Positions 1 to 8,777 of a stretch of 64,000 nucleotides of DNA are shown piece after piece. The notes below the pieces were generated by a model, which saw nothing but the letters and a program-made list of their open reading frames with translations, made no database searches and had not been told where the DNA came from. Where the stretch lies: the NCBI GenBank assembly GCA_964596775.1, contig CAZQVN010000009.1, positions 1 through 64,000 of the forward strand, in the 5' to 3' direction. The translations under genes were made by a program, and so were the position numbers. Source of the DNA: CAZQVN01 sp964596775 (GTDB lineage Bacteria > Eisenbacteria > RBG-16-71-46 > JABDJR01 > JAWXBZ01). Numbering within the stretch: the first letter of the stretch is position 1; every line of letters starts with the position of its first letter.

Positions 1-4
1 CGCC

Positions 5-1465
5 GTGACGCTCCTGGCGGCCGGGGTCGCGGCGGCGGCGGCACCGGCGGTGGTCGCGGCGTCTTCCGCCCCCGCGGCGCCGGAGCCGATCGCTCCGGCG
101 ACCTCCACCGAAACGCTCGTCGTCTTCGTGCGGACATCCGGGTCCCCGGTGGCCCGGACGTTTGCGGAGCGCGATCTCCCGGGGATCTCCCGGATGGCCG
201 ACAGCCTCGGCATCGCGCTCCGGATCGTGGACGTGATGCAGGCCGGAGCGCCCGCGGAGATCGTCCTGACGCCGCAGTGCGTGTTCCAGAACGCCGCCGG
301 GCGCTCGCTGTTCGTCGGACGCCCGAACGAGCCGGAGAGACTGGCGCTGTTCCTCCGGATGGCGCGTCGGATCCCCCTGTCCGCCGGCGGGGCCACCCCC
401 TCCGCCGATCCGATGCTCGAGGACGGCCGAGCGAGGGTCGCCGCCGCGGTCAAGGTCACCGCCCTCACCGGCAACGTGCCGGCCGGTTTCGACCACGATC
501 GCTTCCGGCGCGAAGCCGCGGCGGCGGTGGCGTCGGGCTTTCGCCGCTTCCGGGCGCCCCGCGATTCCGGCGCGGCGGCCGACCGCACGTTTCATCTCGA
601 CGTGTACCCGTACCGCGACGAGGCGGGCGTCCTGAACCTGACGCTCGCGCTCTTCTCGCCGTTCCACTGCACGACACCGGTCTTCCGCCTGTTCGAGGAA
701 CCGCTGTCCGGTCCGTTCGAGGACGCGGCGCGCCTCTGTGCCGCCGCCGGGACGCGGCTCGAGGAGGAGGCGCTCCGGGTGTCGCGCTCGCCGGACGGCG
801 GCGACGGGTTCGATCCCGTGCCGAAGGACACGCCGGTCGTCTCCTGGGAATCGCTGGGGCTGCCGCTGCCCGCCGCGCCTTCCTCCCGGGCCGCCGCGCC
901 GCCGCCGACGATCGCGCTGCCGCGCCGCTGGGAACTGCCGGCGGCCGATGGCGCGGCGCCGCGGCTCCTGTTCCACTTCGACGAGCCGGTGGACCACTAC
1001 GCCGGGGAGATCGCCGCGGTCACCGGAGACCTGTCATGGACCGAAACGGGGTTGAGCGGCGCCCGCGCCGCTTTCGAGGCCGCGATGGCCACGATCACCA
1101 TGGGGGACAGCGACCTGGACCGCGAACTGCGGGGAAAGATGCTGCGCACCGTCCGCTTTCCCGCGGCCCGGTTCGAACTCGACGGGCTCGAGGCCTCCGA
1201 TCCGGAGCCCGCTTTCGGCCGGGTCACCCGGATCACGGCGCGCGGACGCCTTACGTGCCTGGGGGTGGAGATTCCGATCGAAGCCTCGGGAACGCTGGAG
1301 CCGGTGCTGGCGGCGGACGGGGCGCCCCGGCTCCTGGTCCAGGCCGGCACCCGTCTCCGGCTCGGCGCAACGCTGGGGCTGGAGGCGCCGGCCGGACCCT
1401 GGCCGGCCGCGGATACGCTGTGGCTGATCCTGAACGCGGAATTGAACCCGAAATCCCGGCAATAA
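5..1465 (+). CDS. Secreted protein with thioredoxin-like N-terminus and YceI-like C-terminal domain
   Basis: The protein opens with an Ala-rich hydrophobic stretch that looks like a signal peptide. Residues about 38-120 resemble a thioredoxin-like fold, without a CxxC pair. From about residue 305 the pattern matches the YceI lipid-binding beta-barrel family: a D-x-D-L-R-x-x-M-L run leading into RFPAARFELDG, then a strand-rich tail. YceI proteins are periplasmic and bind isoprenoid-like lipids; the substrate here is unknown. The GTG start is 5 bases from the window edge and no ribosome binding site is visible, so the true N-terminus may lie outside. The middle region (about 140-300) is not recognised. 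Confidence 0.6.
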   Translation: MTLLAAGVAAAAAPAVVAASSAPAAPEPIAPATSTETLVVFVRTSGSPVARTFAERDLPGISRMADSLGIALRIVDVMQAGAPAEIVLTPQCVFQNAAGRSLFVGRPNEPERLALFLRMARRIPLSAGGATPSADPMLEDGRARVAAAVKVTALTGNVPAGFDHDRFRREAAAAVASGFRRFRAPRDSGAAADRTFHLDVYPYRDEAGVLNLTLALFSPFHCTTPVFRLFEEPLSGPFEDAARLCAAAGTRLEEEALRVSRSPDGGDGFDPVPKDTPVVSWESLGLPLPAAPSSRAAAPPPTIALPRRWELPAADGAAPRLLFHFDEPVDHYAGEIAAVTGDLSWTETGLSGARAAFEAAMATITMGDSDLDRELRGKMLRTVRFPAARFELDGLEASDPEPAFGRVTRITARGRLTCLGVEIPIEASGTLEPVLAADGAPRLLVQAGTRLRLGATLGLEAPAGPWPAADTLWLILNAELNPKSRQ

Positions 1466-1748
1466 GGCAGGTTACAGCCTCCCGGGGATCCTGAGCCTCT
1501 CTCGTGCCGGGGTCTTCGGAGACACGGCGGCCGCCCCGGGCAGCGCCGGGACCGGACCTCCTTCCCCCTCCGGCATTTACGACGATCCGGGGCTCAAGAC
1601 CCGGCTCCCCCGCGCCGATACCACAGGGTGAAGTCCGTACCATCGAAAGCGCCTCCGGGGCGGGGGACCGAAGGACCGGTTCCATGCGCGCGTTTCCCCC
1701 ACCGGCCGGTCACAGCCTCAATCCCTTAAGGAAGAGGGAAGGTCACTC

Positions 1749-2519
1749 TTGGATCTCGCGACACTCATCGGTCTCATCGGGTGCATGGGCGTCATCATGG
1801 CCGCCATCCTCGTCGGCGGCAATCCGACTCAGTTCATCGACGTCCCGTCCGTCCTGATCGTCGGCCTTGGCTCGATCACGGCCACGCTCATCAAGTTTCC
1901 GCTCGCCCACTTTCTCGGCGCAATGAAAGTGGCCATGAAGGCGTTCATCCACAAGGGGGATGACCCGAGCGAACTGATCGCCAAGTCGGTCGAGCTCGCC
2001 GGGATCGCCAGGCAGAAGGGGATGCTGGCGCTGGAAGGCGTGGAGATCAAGAACGAGTTCCTGAAGCGCGGCATCCAGCTCCTCGCCGACGGCCAGGAAC
2101 CGGAATTCGTCCAGCGCGTGCTCTCGCGCGACATCAACCTGACGATCGAGCGGCACGAGCGGAGCGAGGCGATCTTCCGCGCGCTCGGCGACCTCGGTCC
2201 GGCCATGGGGATGATCGGAACGCTCGTCGGTCTCGTCCAGATGCTTTCGAGCATGGACGACCCGAAGTCGATCGGGCCGGCCATGGCCGTGGCCCTCCTC
2301 ACCACGCTCTACGGATCGGTGCTGGCCAACGTCATCGCCCTGCCGATCGCCGACAAGCTCCAGCATCGCAGCAGCGACGAGAAACTGAACAAGCGCCTGA
2401 TCCTCGAGAGCATCATCTCCATCCAGGAGGGGTTGAACCCCCGCGTGATGGAGGAACTGCTCAAGACCTACCTGCCCCCGATCAAGCGCAAGTCGGGCAC
2501 GGAAAAGGCGGCGGCCTGA
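1749..2519 (+). CDS. motA: Flagellar motor stator protein MotA/PomA
   Basis: This is the 256-residue ion-channel subunit of the flagellar stator in the inner membrane. It has the four-helix MotA/TolQ/ExbB layout: two N-terminal helices, a charged cytoplasmic loop (about 60-145) that contacts FliG, then the conserved G-P-A-M-G-M-I-G-T-L-V-G-L helix and a last helix. The overall pattern is closer to PomA or MotA of Na+/H+ motors than to ExbB. The start is TTG, chosen because GGAAGG sits six bases upstream and the protein begins exactly at the first helix. Its stop overlaps the motB start by one base (TGATG). Confidence 0.93.
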   Translation: MDLATLIGLIGCMGVIMAAILVGGNPTQFIDVPSVLIVGLGSITATLIKFPLAHFLGAMKVAMKAFIHKGDDPSELIAKSVELAGIARQKGMLALEGVEIKNEFLKRGIQLLADGQEPEFVQRVLSRDINLTIERHERSEAIFRALGDLGPAMGMIGTLVGLVQMLSSMDDPKSIGPAMAVALLTTLYGSVLANVIALPIADKLQHRSSDEKLNKRLILESIISIQEGLNPRVMEELLKTYLPPIKRKSGTEKAAA

Positions 2520-3325
2520 TGGATGACGACGAGCCGCAAAAGAAACCCAAGGCCGGCGCGCCGGCCTGGCTCGGCACGTTCGCCGACATGATGTCGCTGC
2601 TCATGTGCTTCTTCGTGCTGCTCCTCTCCTTTTCGGAGACCGACCGGCAGAAGTACAAGGAGGTGGCCGGATCGATGGCCAACGCGTTCGGAGTGCAGAA
2701 GGACATCCAGGCCCCGGCGAACCCGATGGGCACGTCGTTCGTCAGCAAGGACTTCAGCCCCGGCCGGCCGGACAAGACGCAGATCCGCCCGATCCAGGTG
2801 AACAAGGAATTCGGGATGAACGTGGAGGGCGCTCCTCCGACCCCCGAGGAGCGGATCCAGGAAGAGCTGAAGCCGCAGGTGGAGGAAGGGCTGATCGACG
2901 TCACCACCGAGGGGCTGAAGACGGTGATCCGCATCCGCGAACGGGGCTCGTTCGCCTCCGGGAGCGCCGACCTGCTCGATGGGTTTCTCCCCGCGGTGGC
3001 GCGGATCGCCGCGATCCTCGGCGAGACGCCGGGACGGATCGTCGTGTCCGGCCACACCGACGACGTGCCGATCCACACCGCGCGCTACCGTTCCAACTGG
3101 GAGCTGTCCACCTCGCGCGCGGTCACGGTGATGGAGGAACTCGTCAAGGGTACCGGTCTCTCCGATCACCGGTTCCTGATCGAGGGGCACGGCGACACCC
3201 AGCCCATGGTGCCGAACGACGGGCCGGTCAACCGGGCGCTGAACCGGCGGGTGGTGATCACGCTGGAACAGGATCCGCCGCAGGTCGACACCGGCGGAAC
3301 CGGACCTTCGGGAGAAGACGAATGA
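2519..3325 (+). CDS. motB: Flagellar motor stator protein MotB
   Basis: MotB anchors the stator to peptidoglycan and completes the ion channel. A single transmembrane helix near residues 22-38 carries the expected essential aspartate (Asp23, in T-F-A-D-M-M-S-L-L). A plug or linker region follows, then an OmpA-like peptidoglycan-binding domain from about residue 140 with the signature G-H-T-D-D-V-P and N-R-A-L-N-R-R-V near the end. The length of 268 residues is normal. It is translationally coupled to motA (one-base overlap) and to the PilZ gene downstream (ATGA overlap). Confidence 0.93.
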   Translation: MDDDEPQKKPKAGAPAWLGTFADMMSLLMCFFVLLLSFSETDRQKYKEVAGSMANAFGVQKDIQAPANPMGTSFVSKDFSPGRPDKTQIRPIQVNKEFGMNVEGAPPTPEERIQEELKPQVEEGLIDVTTEGLKTVIRIRERGSFASGSADLLDGFLPAVARIAAILGETPGRIVVSGHTDDVPIHTARYRSNWELSTSRAVTVMEELVKGTGLSDHRFLIEGHGDTQPMVPNDGPVNRALNRRVVITLEQDPPQVDTGGTGPSGEDE

Positions 3326-3921
3326 GCGAAGACTTCACTCCGGGCGTCGACGGCGAACGCCGGTACTTCCGGGTCGAAGACACGGTCCTTCTCGACTACC
3401 GGGAATCGACCCCCGAGGAACTGAGGGGAGCGATGCGCCGGCTCGACCTGAGCCCGGGACGCGGGTTCTCGCTGACGGCGGCGTTCGACACGCTGACGCA
3501 GGAAGCCCGTTTCATCAAGCAGAAGGTCCGGGCCACGAACCAGGCCACCGCCCAGTACATCGACCTCCTCGAGCGGAAGATCGACATGCTCGCCCAGGCG
3601 ATCCTCCCCGCGGAAATCGAGATCGACGACAGTTCCATGAAGGATGTGTCGCTGTCGGCCGGGGGGCTTGCGTTTTCCGGCGCGGAACCGGTTCCCGAGG
3701 ACGCGCACCTCGAGATCAAGCTCGTGCTCCTGCCGGCCCGCCTGGCACTGCTCCTCGGAGCGCGGGTCGTGTACTGCCGCAAGGAAGCGGAGATTCCGGA
3801 ACGCCGCTGGGCGATCGCCACCGAGTTCACGCACATCCGCGAAGGGGATCGCCAGATCCTCGTCAAGCACGTCCTGGCGCGCCAGGCCGATGCGATCCGC
3901 CGCGCCGCCGCGGGGGAGTGA
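3322..3921 (+). CDS. PilZ-domain protein, probable c-di-GMP sensor of the stator operon
   Basis: The 199-residue protein carries both halves of the PilZ c-di-GMP binding signature: an R-x-x-x-R motif near residue 15 (R-R-Y-F-R), and D-V-S-L-S-A-G-G near residue 110, which fits D/N-x-S-x-x-G. Between them is a helical segment of about 60 residues. The ATG overlaps the motB stop (ATGA). A PilZ protein made together with MotA and MotB is most simply read as a c-di-GMP-responsive brake on the motor, functionally like YcgR; that role is inferred. The frame is open upstream inside motB, but the coupled ATG is the clear start. Confidence 0.85.
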   Translation: MSEDFTPGVDGERRYFRVEDTVLLDYRESTPEELRGAMRRLDLSPGRGFSLTAAFDTLTQEARFIKQKVRATNQATAQYIDLLERKIDMLAQAILPAEIEIDDSSMKDVSLSAGGLAFSGAEPVPEDAHLEIKLVLLPARLALLLGARVVYCRKEAEIPERRWAIATEFTHIREGDRQILVKHVLARQADAIRRAAAGE

Positions 3922-3951
3922 TCGCAGAAGGCGTTGCGCGGCCGGCGTCGC

Positions 3952-3967
3952 CGCCCGTTTCCGGGCG
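3952..3967. terminator. Short hairpin between convergent genes
   Basis: CGCCCG and CGGGCG form a 6-bp stem with a 4-base loop in the 60-base gap between the PilZ gene and the convergent ankyrin gene. There is no T-tract on either side, so factor-independent termination is uncertain. Confidence 0.3.
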
Positions 3968-3981
3968 ACCTGGCGCCGCCC

Positions 3982-4818
3982 CTACCCCGCCAGCCGTCGG
4001 GCCGCGACGGACGCCGGACCGTCGTCGATGAAAAGTTCCGTCACCGCCGGGCCCGTGCCGGCAAACCGCACCCGCACCGCCGGGGCGCCCGCCGGGAAGA
4101 ACGCGCGATCGCCGACATGGAACAGCGACCGGTTCGATCCGTCCGGAAGGCGGCGGATCCAGAGCAGGCCGTCCTTCAGCGTGACCTCGAGAGCGCCGTT
4201 GTCCCCTTCCGCGAACGCGTACTTGCCGGCGCAGTTGTTCAGGACCTCTTCCGAAAGGGGCGGCTGCTCGGGGCGCGGATCCGCGTCGCCCACCGACTCC
4301 AGGTACTCCACGACCGCCTTCGCTTCATCGCCCCCCTTGCGCGCGTGATGCAGGAGCGTCAGGCCGTGCGGTCCCGGAATCTTCTGGATGCCCGGGTTCG
4401 CGGTGACGTACGCCTTGACGATGTCGAGCTGTCCGAACATGGCGAACGTGAACAGGTCCGGACGGGCCCCGTTGGCGATCAGGAGATCCGCCATCTCCCG
4501 GTTCCCCACGTGGGATGCGGCGCCGAGGGCGGTTTCCCAGTCGCCGAAGCCCCAGTCCCAGGCCGCCTTGGCCAGATCCGGACTCCCGGCCAGCAGTTCG
4601 CGCACCCGCGCGATGTTGCCGTGCGACGCGCCGACCATCTCCTTGACCCGGGCCGGGTCCTGCGAGGGAAACGATGCGGACACCCCGGGCGACGGCGTGG
4701 CCGCCGGGGTCGACTGCGCGGACGCCGGGGCGGGGCGGAGAACGTCGAGCAGCGGCGCGGTCGCGAACAGGAGGGGCGCGGAGGCGAGAAACGAGCGGCG
4801 GGGGATCGATCGGGACAT
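3982..4818 (-). CDS. Tat-exported ankyrin-repeat protein
   Basis: The 278-residue protein starts with a twin-arginine-type signal: P-R-R-S-F-L-A, then a hydrophobic stretch ending in A-S-A-Q around residue 35. After it come about four ankyrin repeats (roughly residues 60-180), recognisable by G-x-T-L-L-H-H-A-x-K-G-G and similar helix-turn patterns. The last 90 residues are strand-rich and unrecognised. Ankyrin repeats bind proteins; no partner is suggested by context. An ATG with upstream GGAGGAA sets the start. It stands alone, convergent with the stator operon. Confidence 0.75.
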   Translation of the reverse strand: MSRSIPRRSFLASAPLLFATAPLLDVLRPAPASAQSTPAATPSPGVSASFPSQDPARVKEMVGASHGNIARVRELLAGSPDLAKAAWDWGFGDWETALGAASHVGNREMADLLIANGARPDLFTFAMFGQLDIVKAYVTANPGIQKIPGPHGLTLLHHARKGGDEAKAVVEYLESVGDADPRPEQPPLSEEVLNNCAGKYAFAEGDNGALEVTLKDGLLWIRRLPDGSNRSLFHVGDRAFFPAGAPAVRVRFAGTGPAVTELFIDDGPASVAARRLAG

Positions 4819-4959
4819 GGAATTCCTCCTCGGTGGGGATCACGGGAACCGTCTGGAGGATACACGATCCCGGAACGAACGGGGGACGGCGGTAAAGGCG
4901 GGCGGGAACCGGAGCCGACAGGCTCCCGGCGAGGGACGGTCCCCGCCCCGGAGACGAAA

Positions 4960-4983
4960 CGCCCGCCGCTCCCGCGGCGGGCG
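4960..4983 (-). terminator. Terminator at the end of the dcw cluster
   Basis: CGCCCGCCGC and GCGGCGGGCG form a perfect 10-bp stem with a TCCC loop, directly after the ftsZ stop on the minus strand. In that direction the stem is followed by GTTTCGTCTC, a modest T-rich run. This looks like a factor-independent terminator for the cluster. Confidence 0.65.
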
Positions 4984-4990
4984 CGCTTCA

Positions 4991-6451
4991 CTACTCCGAG
5001 TTCTGCCGCCGGATGAACGCCGGCACGTCGAGGTTGTCGCGGGTGTAGGACTGGGCCCAGCGGCTCGACCGCGGTGTCCTTTCCGCCGATTCCACGTCGT
5101 TCTTCGAGAAGATGGAAAGGCTCGCTTCCACGAACGCCGGCTCGCGGCCCGGTTCCACGGTCCGCGGAGCGGACGGTTCGGCCTGCCCGGCGGCCACGGT
5201 TTCCGGCTCCGGATCCGTGTTCATCGACGACTCGTAGACCCGCTCGGGCGGGGCCATCCGCAGGTTGTCCCGGACGACCTTCAGTGCCTCGTCCTGCGCC
5301 CGGCGCAGTTCCTGCGCCTCGTCCTCGGGATTCATCTCGCCGCGCCCGGTGATCCTCCGGGCCACGACCGGTTCCGGCGCGGCCACCGGGGCCGGGGCCG
5401 GACGCATCACCGGAGCGGACGCGGACGGACGCACGAGCTTCGTGGACGGCGCGAGCACCTGGGACTCGATGATCCCCACCGCGGGCCGCGCTTCCTCCTT
5501 GCCGAAGCCGGTGGCGATCACGGTGATCCGGATCTCCTCGCCCATGTTCGGGTCGATGACCGCGCCGAAGATCACGTTCGCGTCGTCGCCGGCGGCCTCG
5601 ACGATGATCGAGTTCGCCTCGTGCACCTCGTGGAGCGACAGTCCGGGGCCGCCGCAGATGTTGACGAGCAGCGCCTCGGCTCCGGCGATCGAGATGTCCT
5701 CGAGCAACGGCGACGACACGGCCATGCGGGCGGCGTCGGCGGCGCGGTCGGGACCCGACGCGAAGCCGGTGCCCATGAGCGCGTTCCCCCGCTCGGCCAT
5801 CACCTCGCGCACGTCGGCGAAGTCGAGGTTCACGAGGCCCGGAACGATGATCAGGTCCGAGATCCCCTTCGTGGCCTGGAGCAGCACCTGGTCGGCGAGC
5901 TTGAACGCTTCGGACAGGGGCGTTCCGCGGTCGACGATCGACAGCAGCCGGTTGTTCGGAATCGTGATCAGGGTGTCCACTTCCTTGCGCAGCGCGGCCA
6001 GCCCTTCCTCGGCCTGGCGCAGCCGGCGCTTCCCTTCGAACGTGAACGGCTTCGTGACCACGGCCACGGTCAGCGCCCCGAGTTCACGGGCGATGCGCGC
6101 CACGACCGGAGCCGCGCCCGTGCCCGTTCCCCCGCCCATTCCCGCGGTGACGAACACCATGTCCGCCCCCTCGAGGGCTTCGCGGATCTCGTCGAGATCC
6201 TCCTCGGCGGCCAGCCGTCCGTGTTCCGGAACGCCTCCGCAGCCGAGCCCCTTCGTGGCGTCCTTGCCCAGCTGAATGCGTACCGCCGCCAGCGACATCT
6301 CCAGCGCCTGGTGGTCGCTGTTGGCGGCGATGAAATCGACGCCGGTCATGTCCTCCATGACCATGTGGTTGATGGCGTTTCCGCCCGCTCCTCCGCAACC
6401 GATAACCTTGAGCGTGGCGTTCAGCCGATGCTCCACGATTTCCAGCATCAT
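4991..6451 (-). CDS. ftsZ: Cell division GTPase FtsZ
   Basis: FtsZ polymerises into the Z-ring that scaffolds cytokinesis. The nucleotide-binding G-G-A-G-G-N-A motif, the tubulin signature G-G-G-T-G-T-G, the T7-loop region and the extreme C-terminal peptide D-V-P-A-F-I-R-R (contact site for FtsA and other partners) are all present. The length of 486 is long because of a roughly 150-residue variable linker, rich in Ala, Pro and Glu. Oddity: the T3 loop reads G-C-G-G-V-P-E-H-G-R where most FtsZs have G-A-G-A-N-P-E-x-G-R. It is the last gene of the dcw cluster, 105 bases after ftsA. Confidence 0.97.
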   Translation of the reverse strand: MMLEIVEHRLNATLKVIGCGGAGGNAINHMVMEDMTGVDFIAANSDHQALEMSLAAVRIQLGKDATKGLGCGGVPEHGRLAAEEDLDEIREALEGADMVFVTAGMGGGTGTGAAPVVARIARELGALTVAVVTKPFTFEGKRRLRQAEEGLAALRKEVDTLITIPNNRLLSIVDRGTPLSEAFKLADQVLLQATKGISDLIIVPGLVNLDFADVREVMAERGNALMGTGFASGPDRAADAARMAVSSPLLEDISIAGAEALLVNICGGPGLSLHEVHEANSIIVEAAGDDANVIFGAVIDPNMGEEIRITVIATGFGKEEARPAVGIIESQVLAPSTKLVRPSASAPVMRPAPAPVAAPEPVVARRITGRGEMNPEDEAQELRRAQDEALKVVRDNLRMAPPERVYESSMNTDPEPETVAAGQAEPSAPRTVEPGREPAFVEASLSIFSKNDVESAERTPRSSRWAQSYTRDNLDVPAFIRRQNSE

Positions 6452-6556
6452 CCCGTGAACTCCTGTTTCTCCTGACTCGAGCCAGGCCCCCCCGGCTTAC
6501 ATCTCGGGTCTGTGGCGACCCATTCCAGTAAAACACTCCTCCCGACTGCGGGAGGA

Positions 6557-7786
6557 TCAGAAAAACTCGCTGATCCATCTCCTCATGCCCGAAAAGCCCC
6601 TGCTGCGGCCCTCCGAGAACCCGTTACCGTTTTCCTCACGGTCCCGGCTGAAGGCATATGTGACGAGACCCACGCCGGTCGCCTGGCGCGGATCTCCGAC
6701 CGCCTCCACCAACCCCGATATCCCCGACGGAACGCCGAGCCGCACCGGAAGCTCCAGCACCTGTTCCGCCAGTTCCACGACGCCGGGCAGCAGCGAAGAC
6801 CCTCCGGTCAGCACCACCCCCGCCGTCAACTGCTCCCCGTACACGCTCCGGCGGATTTCGCGCCGGGCCATCGCCAGGATCTCTTCCATCCGCGGCTCGA
6901 TCATCGTGGCGATGAGGTGCCGCGAGATCTCGCGCATCGTGCGTCCGGCCACGCCGGGCACCTGCACCATCTCGTGGATCGGAACCATCGACGCCAGCGC
7001 GCAGCCGCTCTGGATCTTGATCTCCTCGGCGCGCTCCACCGCGGTGCGCAGGCCGATGGCCAGGTCGTTCGTGATGTTCGTTCCGCCGAGCCCGATGACC
7101 GCGGTGTGGCGGACCGAACCCTCGAAGAACAGGGCCAGGTCGGACGTGCCGCCGCCGAGATCGAGCAGCGCCACGCCGAGATCCTTCTCCTCGTGGGCGA
7201 GCACGGACCAGGCGGACGCCAGCGGTTCGAGGACGAACCCCTGGACCTTGAGTCCGGCGCGCTCGATCGCCCGGGACAGGTTCCGGGCGGCCGTCATCCC
7301 CCCGGTGACGATGTGCACCTCGGCTTCGAGCCGCACGCCGGCCATGCCGACCGGGTCCTTGATTCCTCCCTGGTCGTCCACGATGAACTCCTGGGGGATC
7401 ACATGGAAGATTTCGCGGTCGGCGGGAATCACCACGGCGCGGGCCGCCTCGACGACCCGGTCCACGTCGGTGGGACCGATCTCCGTGTCGCGGCGGGACA
7501 CCGCGATCACGCCGCGGCTGTTCAGGCTGCGGATGTGCTCTCCGGCGATCCCGGCGTAGACGTGCCGGACGGACACACCGGCCATCCGTTCCGCCTCGCT
7601 GACCGCCCGCTCGATCGACTGGACGGTCTGGTCGATGTTGACGACCACGCCGCGCCTCAAGCCCTCGGACGGAGCCATGCCCACGCCGACGACCTTCAGC
7701 GCTCCCATGTCGTCGGGCTCGGCGATCACGACGGCGATCTTCGTCGTTCCGAGATCGAGCCCGACGTAGCTACGTGTTGAGCCCAT
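6557..7786 (-). CDS. ftsA: Cell division protein FtsA
   Basis: This actin-like ATPase tethers FtsZ to the membrane. The 409-residue protein shows the phosphate-1 motif G-L-D-L-G-T-T-K, phosphate-2 L-D-L-G-G-G-T-S-D, and the adenosine motif L-T-G-G-S-S-L-L-P-G. It ends with an amphipathic membrane-targeting helix (R-R-W-I-S-E-F-F). The frame is open 55 codons further upstream, but the ATG at 7786 is preceded by AAGGAAGGCGGAG and starts right at the first strand, so the shorter form is chosen. It overlaps the ftsQ 3' end by 17 bases. Confidence 0.95.
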   Translation of the reverse strand: MGSTRSYVGLDLGTTKIAVVIAEPDDMGALKVVGVGMAPSEGLRRGVVVNIDQTVQSIERAVSEAERMAGVSVRHVYAGIAGEHIRSLNSRGVIAVSRRDTEIGPTDVDRVVEAARAVVIPADREIFHVIPQEFIVDDQGGIKDPVGMAGVRLEAEVHIVTGGMTAARNLSRAIERAGLKVQGFVLEPLASAWSVLAHEEKDLGVALLDLGGGTSDLALFFEGSVRHTAVIGLGGTNITNDLAIGLRTAVERAEEIKIQSGCALASMVPIHEMVQVPGVAGRTMREISRHLIATMIEPRMEEILAMARREIRRSVYGEQLTAGVVLTGGSSLLPGVVELAEQVLELPVRLGVPSGISGLVEAVGDPRQATGVGLVTYAFSRDREENGNGFSEGRSRGFSGMRRWISEFF

Positions 7787-8777
7787 TCTGACTCCGCCTT
7801 CCTTTTTTCCCGTCCCGGTTGTTTCCGGACCCGGCGGCCCCGGCTCCGGAGCTGCCCCCGGGAGGTTCGGGCCGTGGTTTGACGATGACCTGACCGGCAA
7901 AGCGAAGATCCAGGTATTCCGAATCGATCTCCTTGCGGACCAGGTCTTCAAAGACGGCGCGGAACGCCGTCAGGCGGCGCGGCGGAATGTCCCCGTTGCC
8001 GACCCGCACCGGAACCCCGTTCTGCATCATGACCATCACCAGGCTGTCCGGGCGGAACGCCCGGATTTCCGACACCGAGGCGTCGAGCCCGACTTCCGGG
8101 CGCGACAGGTTCCGGACCAGCCGCAGCGCCTGCGCCAGCCCGTCGGCCTGGATGCGGTGCCCGTACGCGGGCACGACGGCATCGAGGCCGAAGATGATCG
8201 CGAGATCCGCCACACCGCCCTCCGCGTCCGGCGGCAGGACCACCCCCTCATCGTCCACCTCGTGCATCGTGTCGAGGAGCACCAGCGCCTGCGCCTTCCG
8301 CTCCACGACGTCCAGGTGGATCTCGCGTTTCAGCGTGCGCCGCGCGGTCACGCCGCGGACGCGCGGCAGGCTCGCAACGCGCCGCTCGAGGACCGCCATG
8401 TCGAGGTCGAGAATGTCGTCGCCCCTCGACAGACCGGCGGCCTCGATGATCGTTTCCGGCGTCAGGCGCTCGGTTCCGGTCACGGTGATGGTCCGGACCC
8501 GGAACAGGTCGGTGTTCGTCCGGACCCAGCCGAAGCCGAGCCGGCCCGCCTCGACGAAGCCGTAAACGCCGAGCCCGAGGACGCCGAGGGCCGCCAGCCG
8601 CGCCGCCCAGCGCACGGCGCCGCGCCGGCGCCGCCGCGAGCGGAGCCGCGCCCACCCTTCGCCGTCCACGCCGCCCCGCCGCTCGGAGCGCACGACTTCG
8701 AGCGCCTGCCAGGCGCGATCCGCCGACGGGTCGACGAACGTGACCTCCGGCTCCCTCTTCCCGCGAAACGGCCACAT
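7770..8777 (-). CDS. ftsQ: Cell division protein FtsQ/DivIB
   Basis: This is a bitopic divisome protein linking FtsL to the ring. The N-terminal cytoplasmic part (about 70 residues) is very Arg-rich. A single transmembrane helix follows (about 62-82), then a POTRA domain (R-V-R-T-I-T-V-T-G-T-E-R-L-T-P-E-T-I) and the FtsQ beta domain. The last 35 residues are a Gly/Ser/Lys-rich tail. The ATG overlaps the murC stop by one base (TGATG). Confidence 0.9.
   Translation of the reverse strand: MWPFRGKREPEVTFVDPSADRAWQALEVVRSERRGGVDGEGWARLRSRRRRRGAVRWAARLAALGVLGLGVYGFVEAGRLGFGWVRTNTDLFRVRTITVTGTERLTPETIIEAAGLSRGDDILDLDMAVLERRVASLPRVRGVTARRTLKREIHLDVVERKAQALVLLDTMHEVDDEGVVLPPDAEGGVADLAIIFGLDAVVPAYGHRIQADGLAQALRLVRNLSRPEVGLDASVSEIRAFRPDSLVMVMMQNGVPVRVGNGDIPPRRLTAFRAVFEDLVRKEIDSEYLDLRFAGQVIVKPRPEPPGGSSGAGAAGSGNNRDGKKGRRSQNGLNT

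Noticed and set aside
1466..1748. Possible c-di-GMP riboswitch in front of motA
   Set aside because: The conserved GEMM core elements could not be found; only a plain leader with a ribosome binding site is visible.
4388..6475. Plus-strand frame of 695 codons opposite the ankyrin and ftsZ genes
   Set aside because: Shadow of ftsZ; Arg/His-rich nonsense composition.
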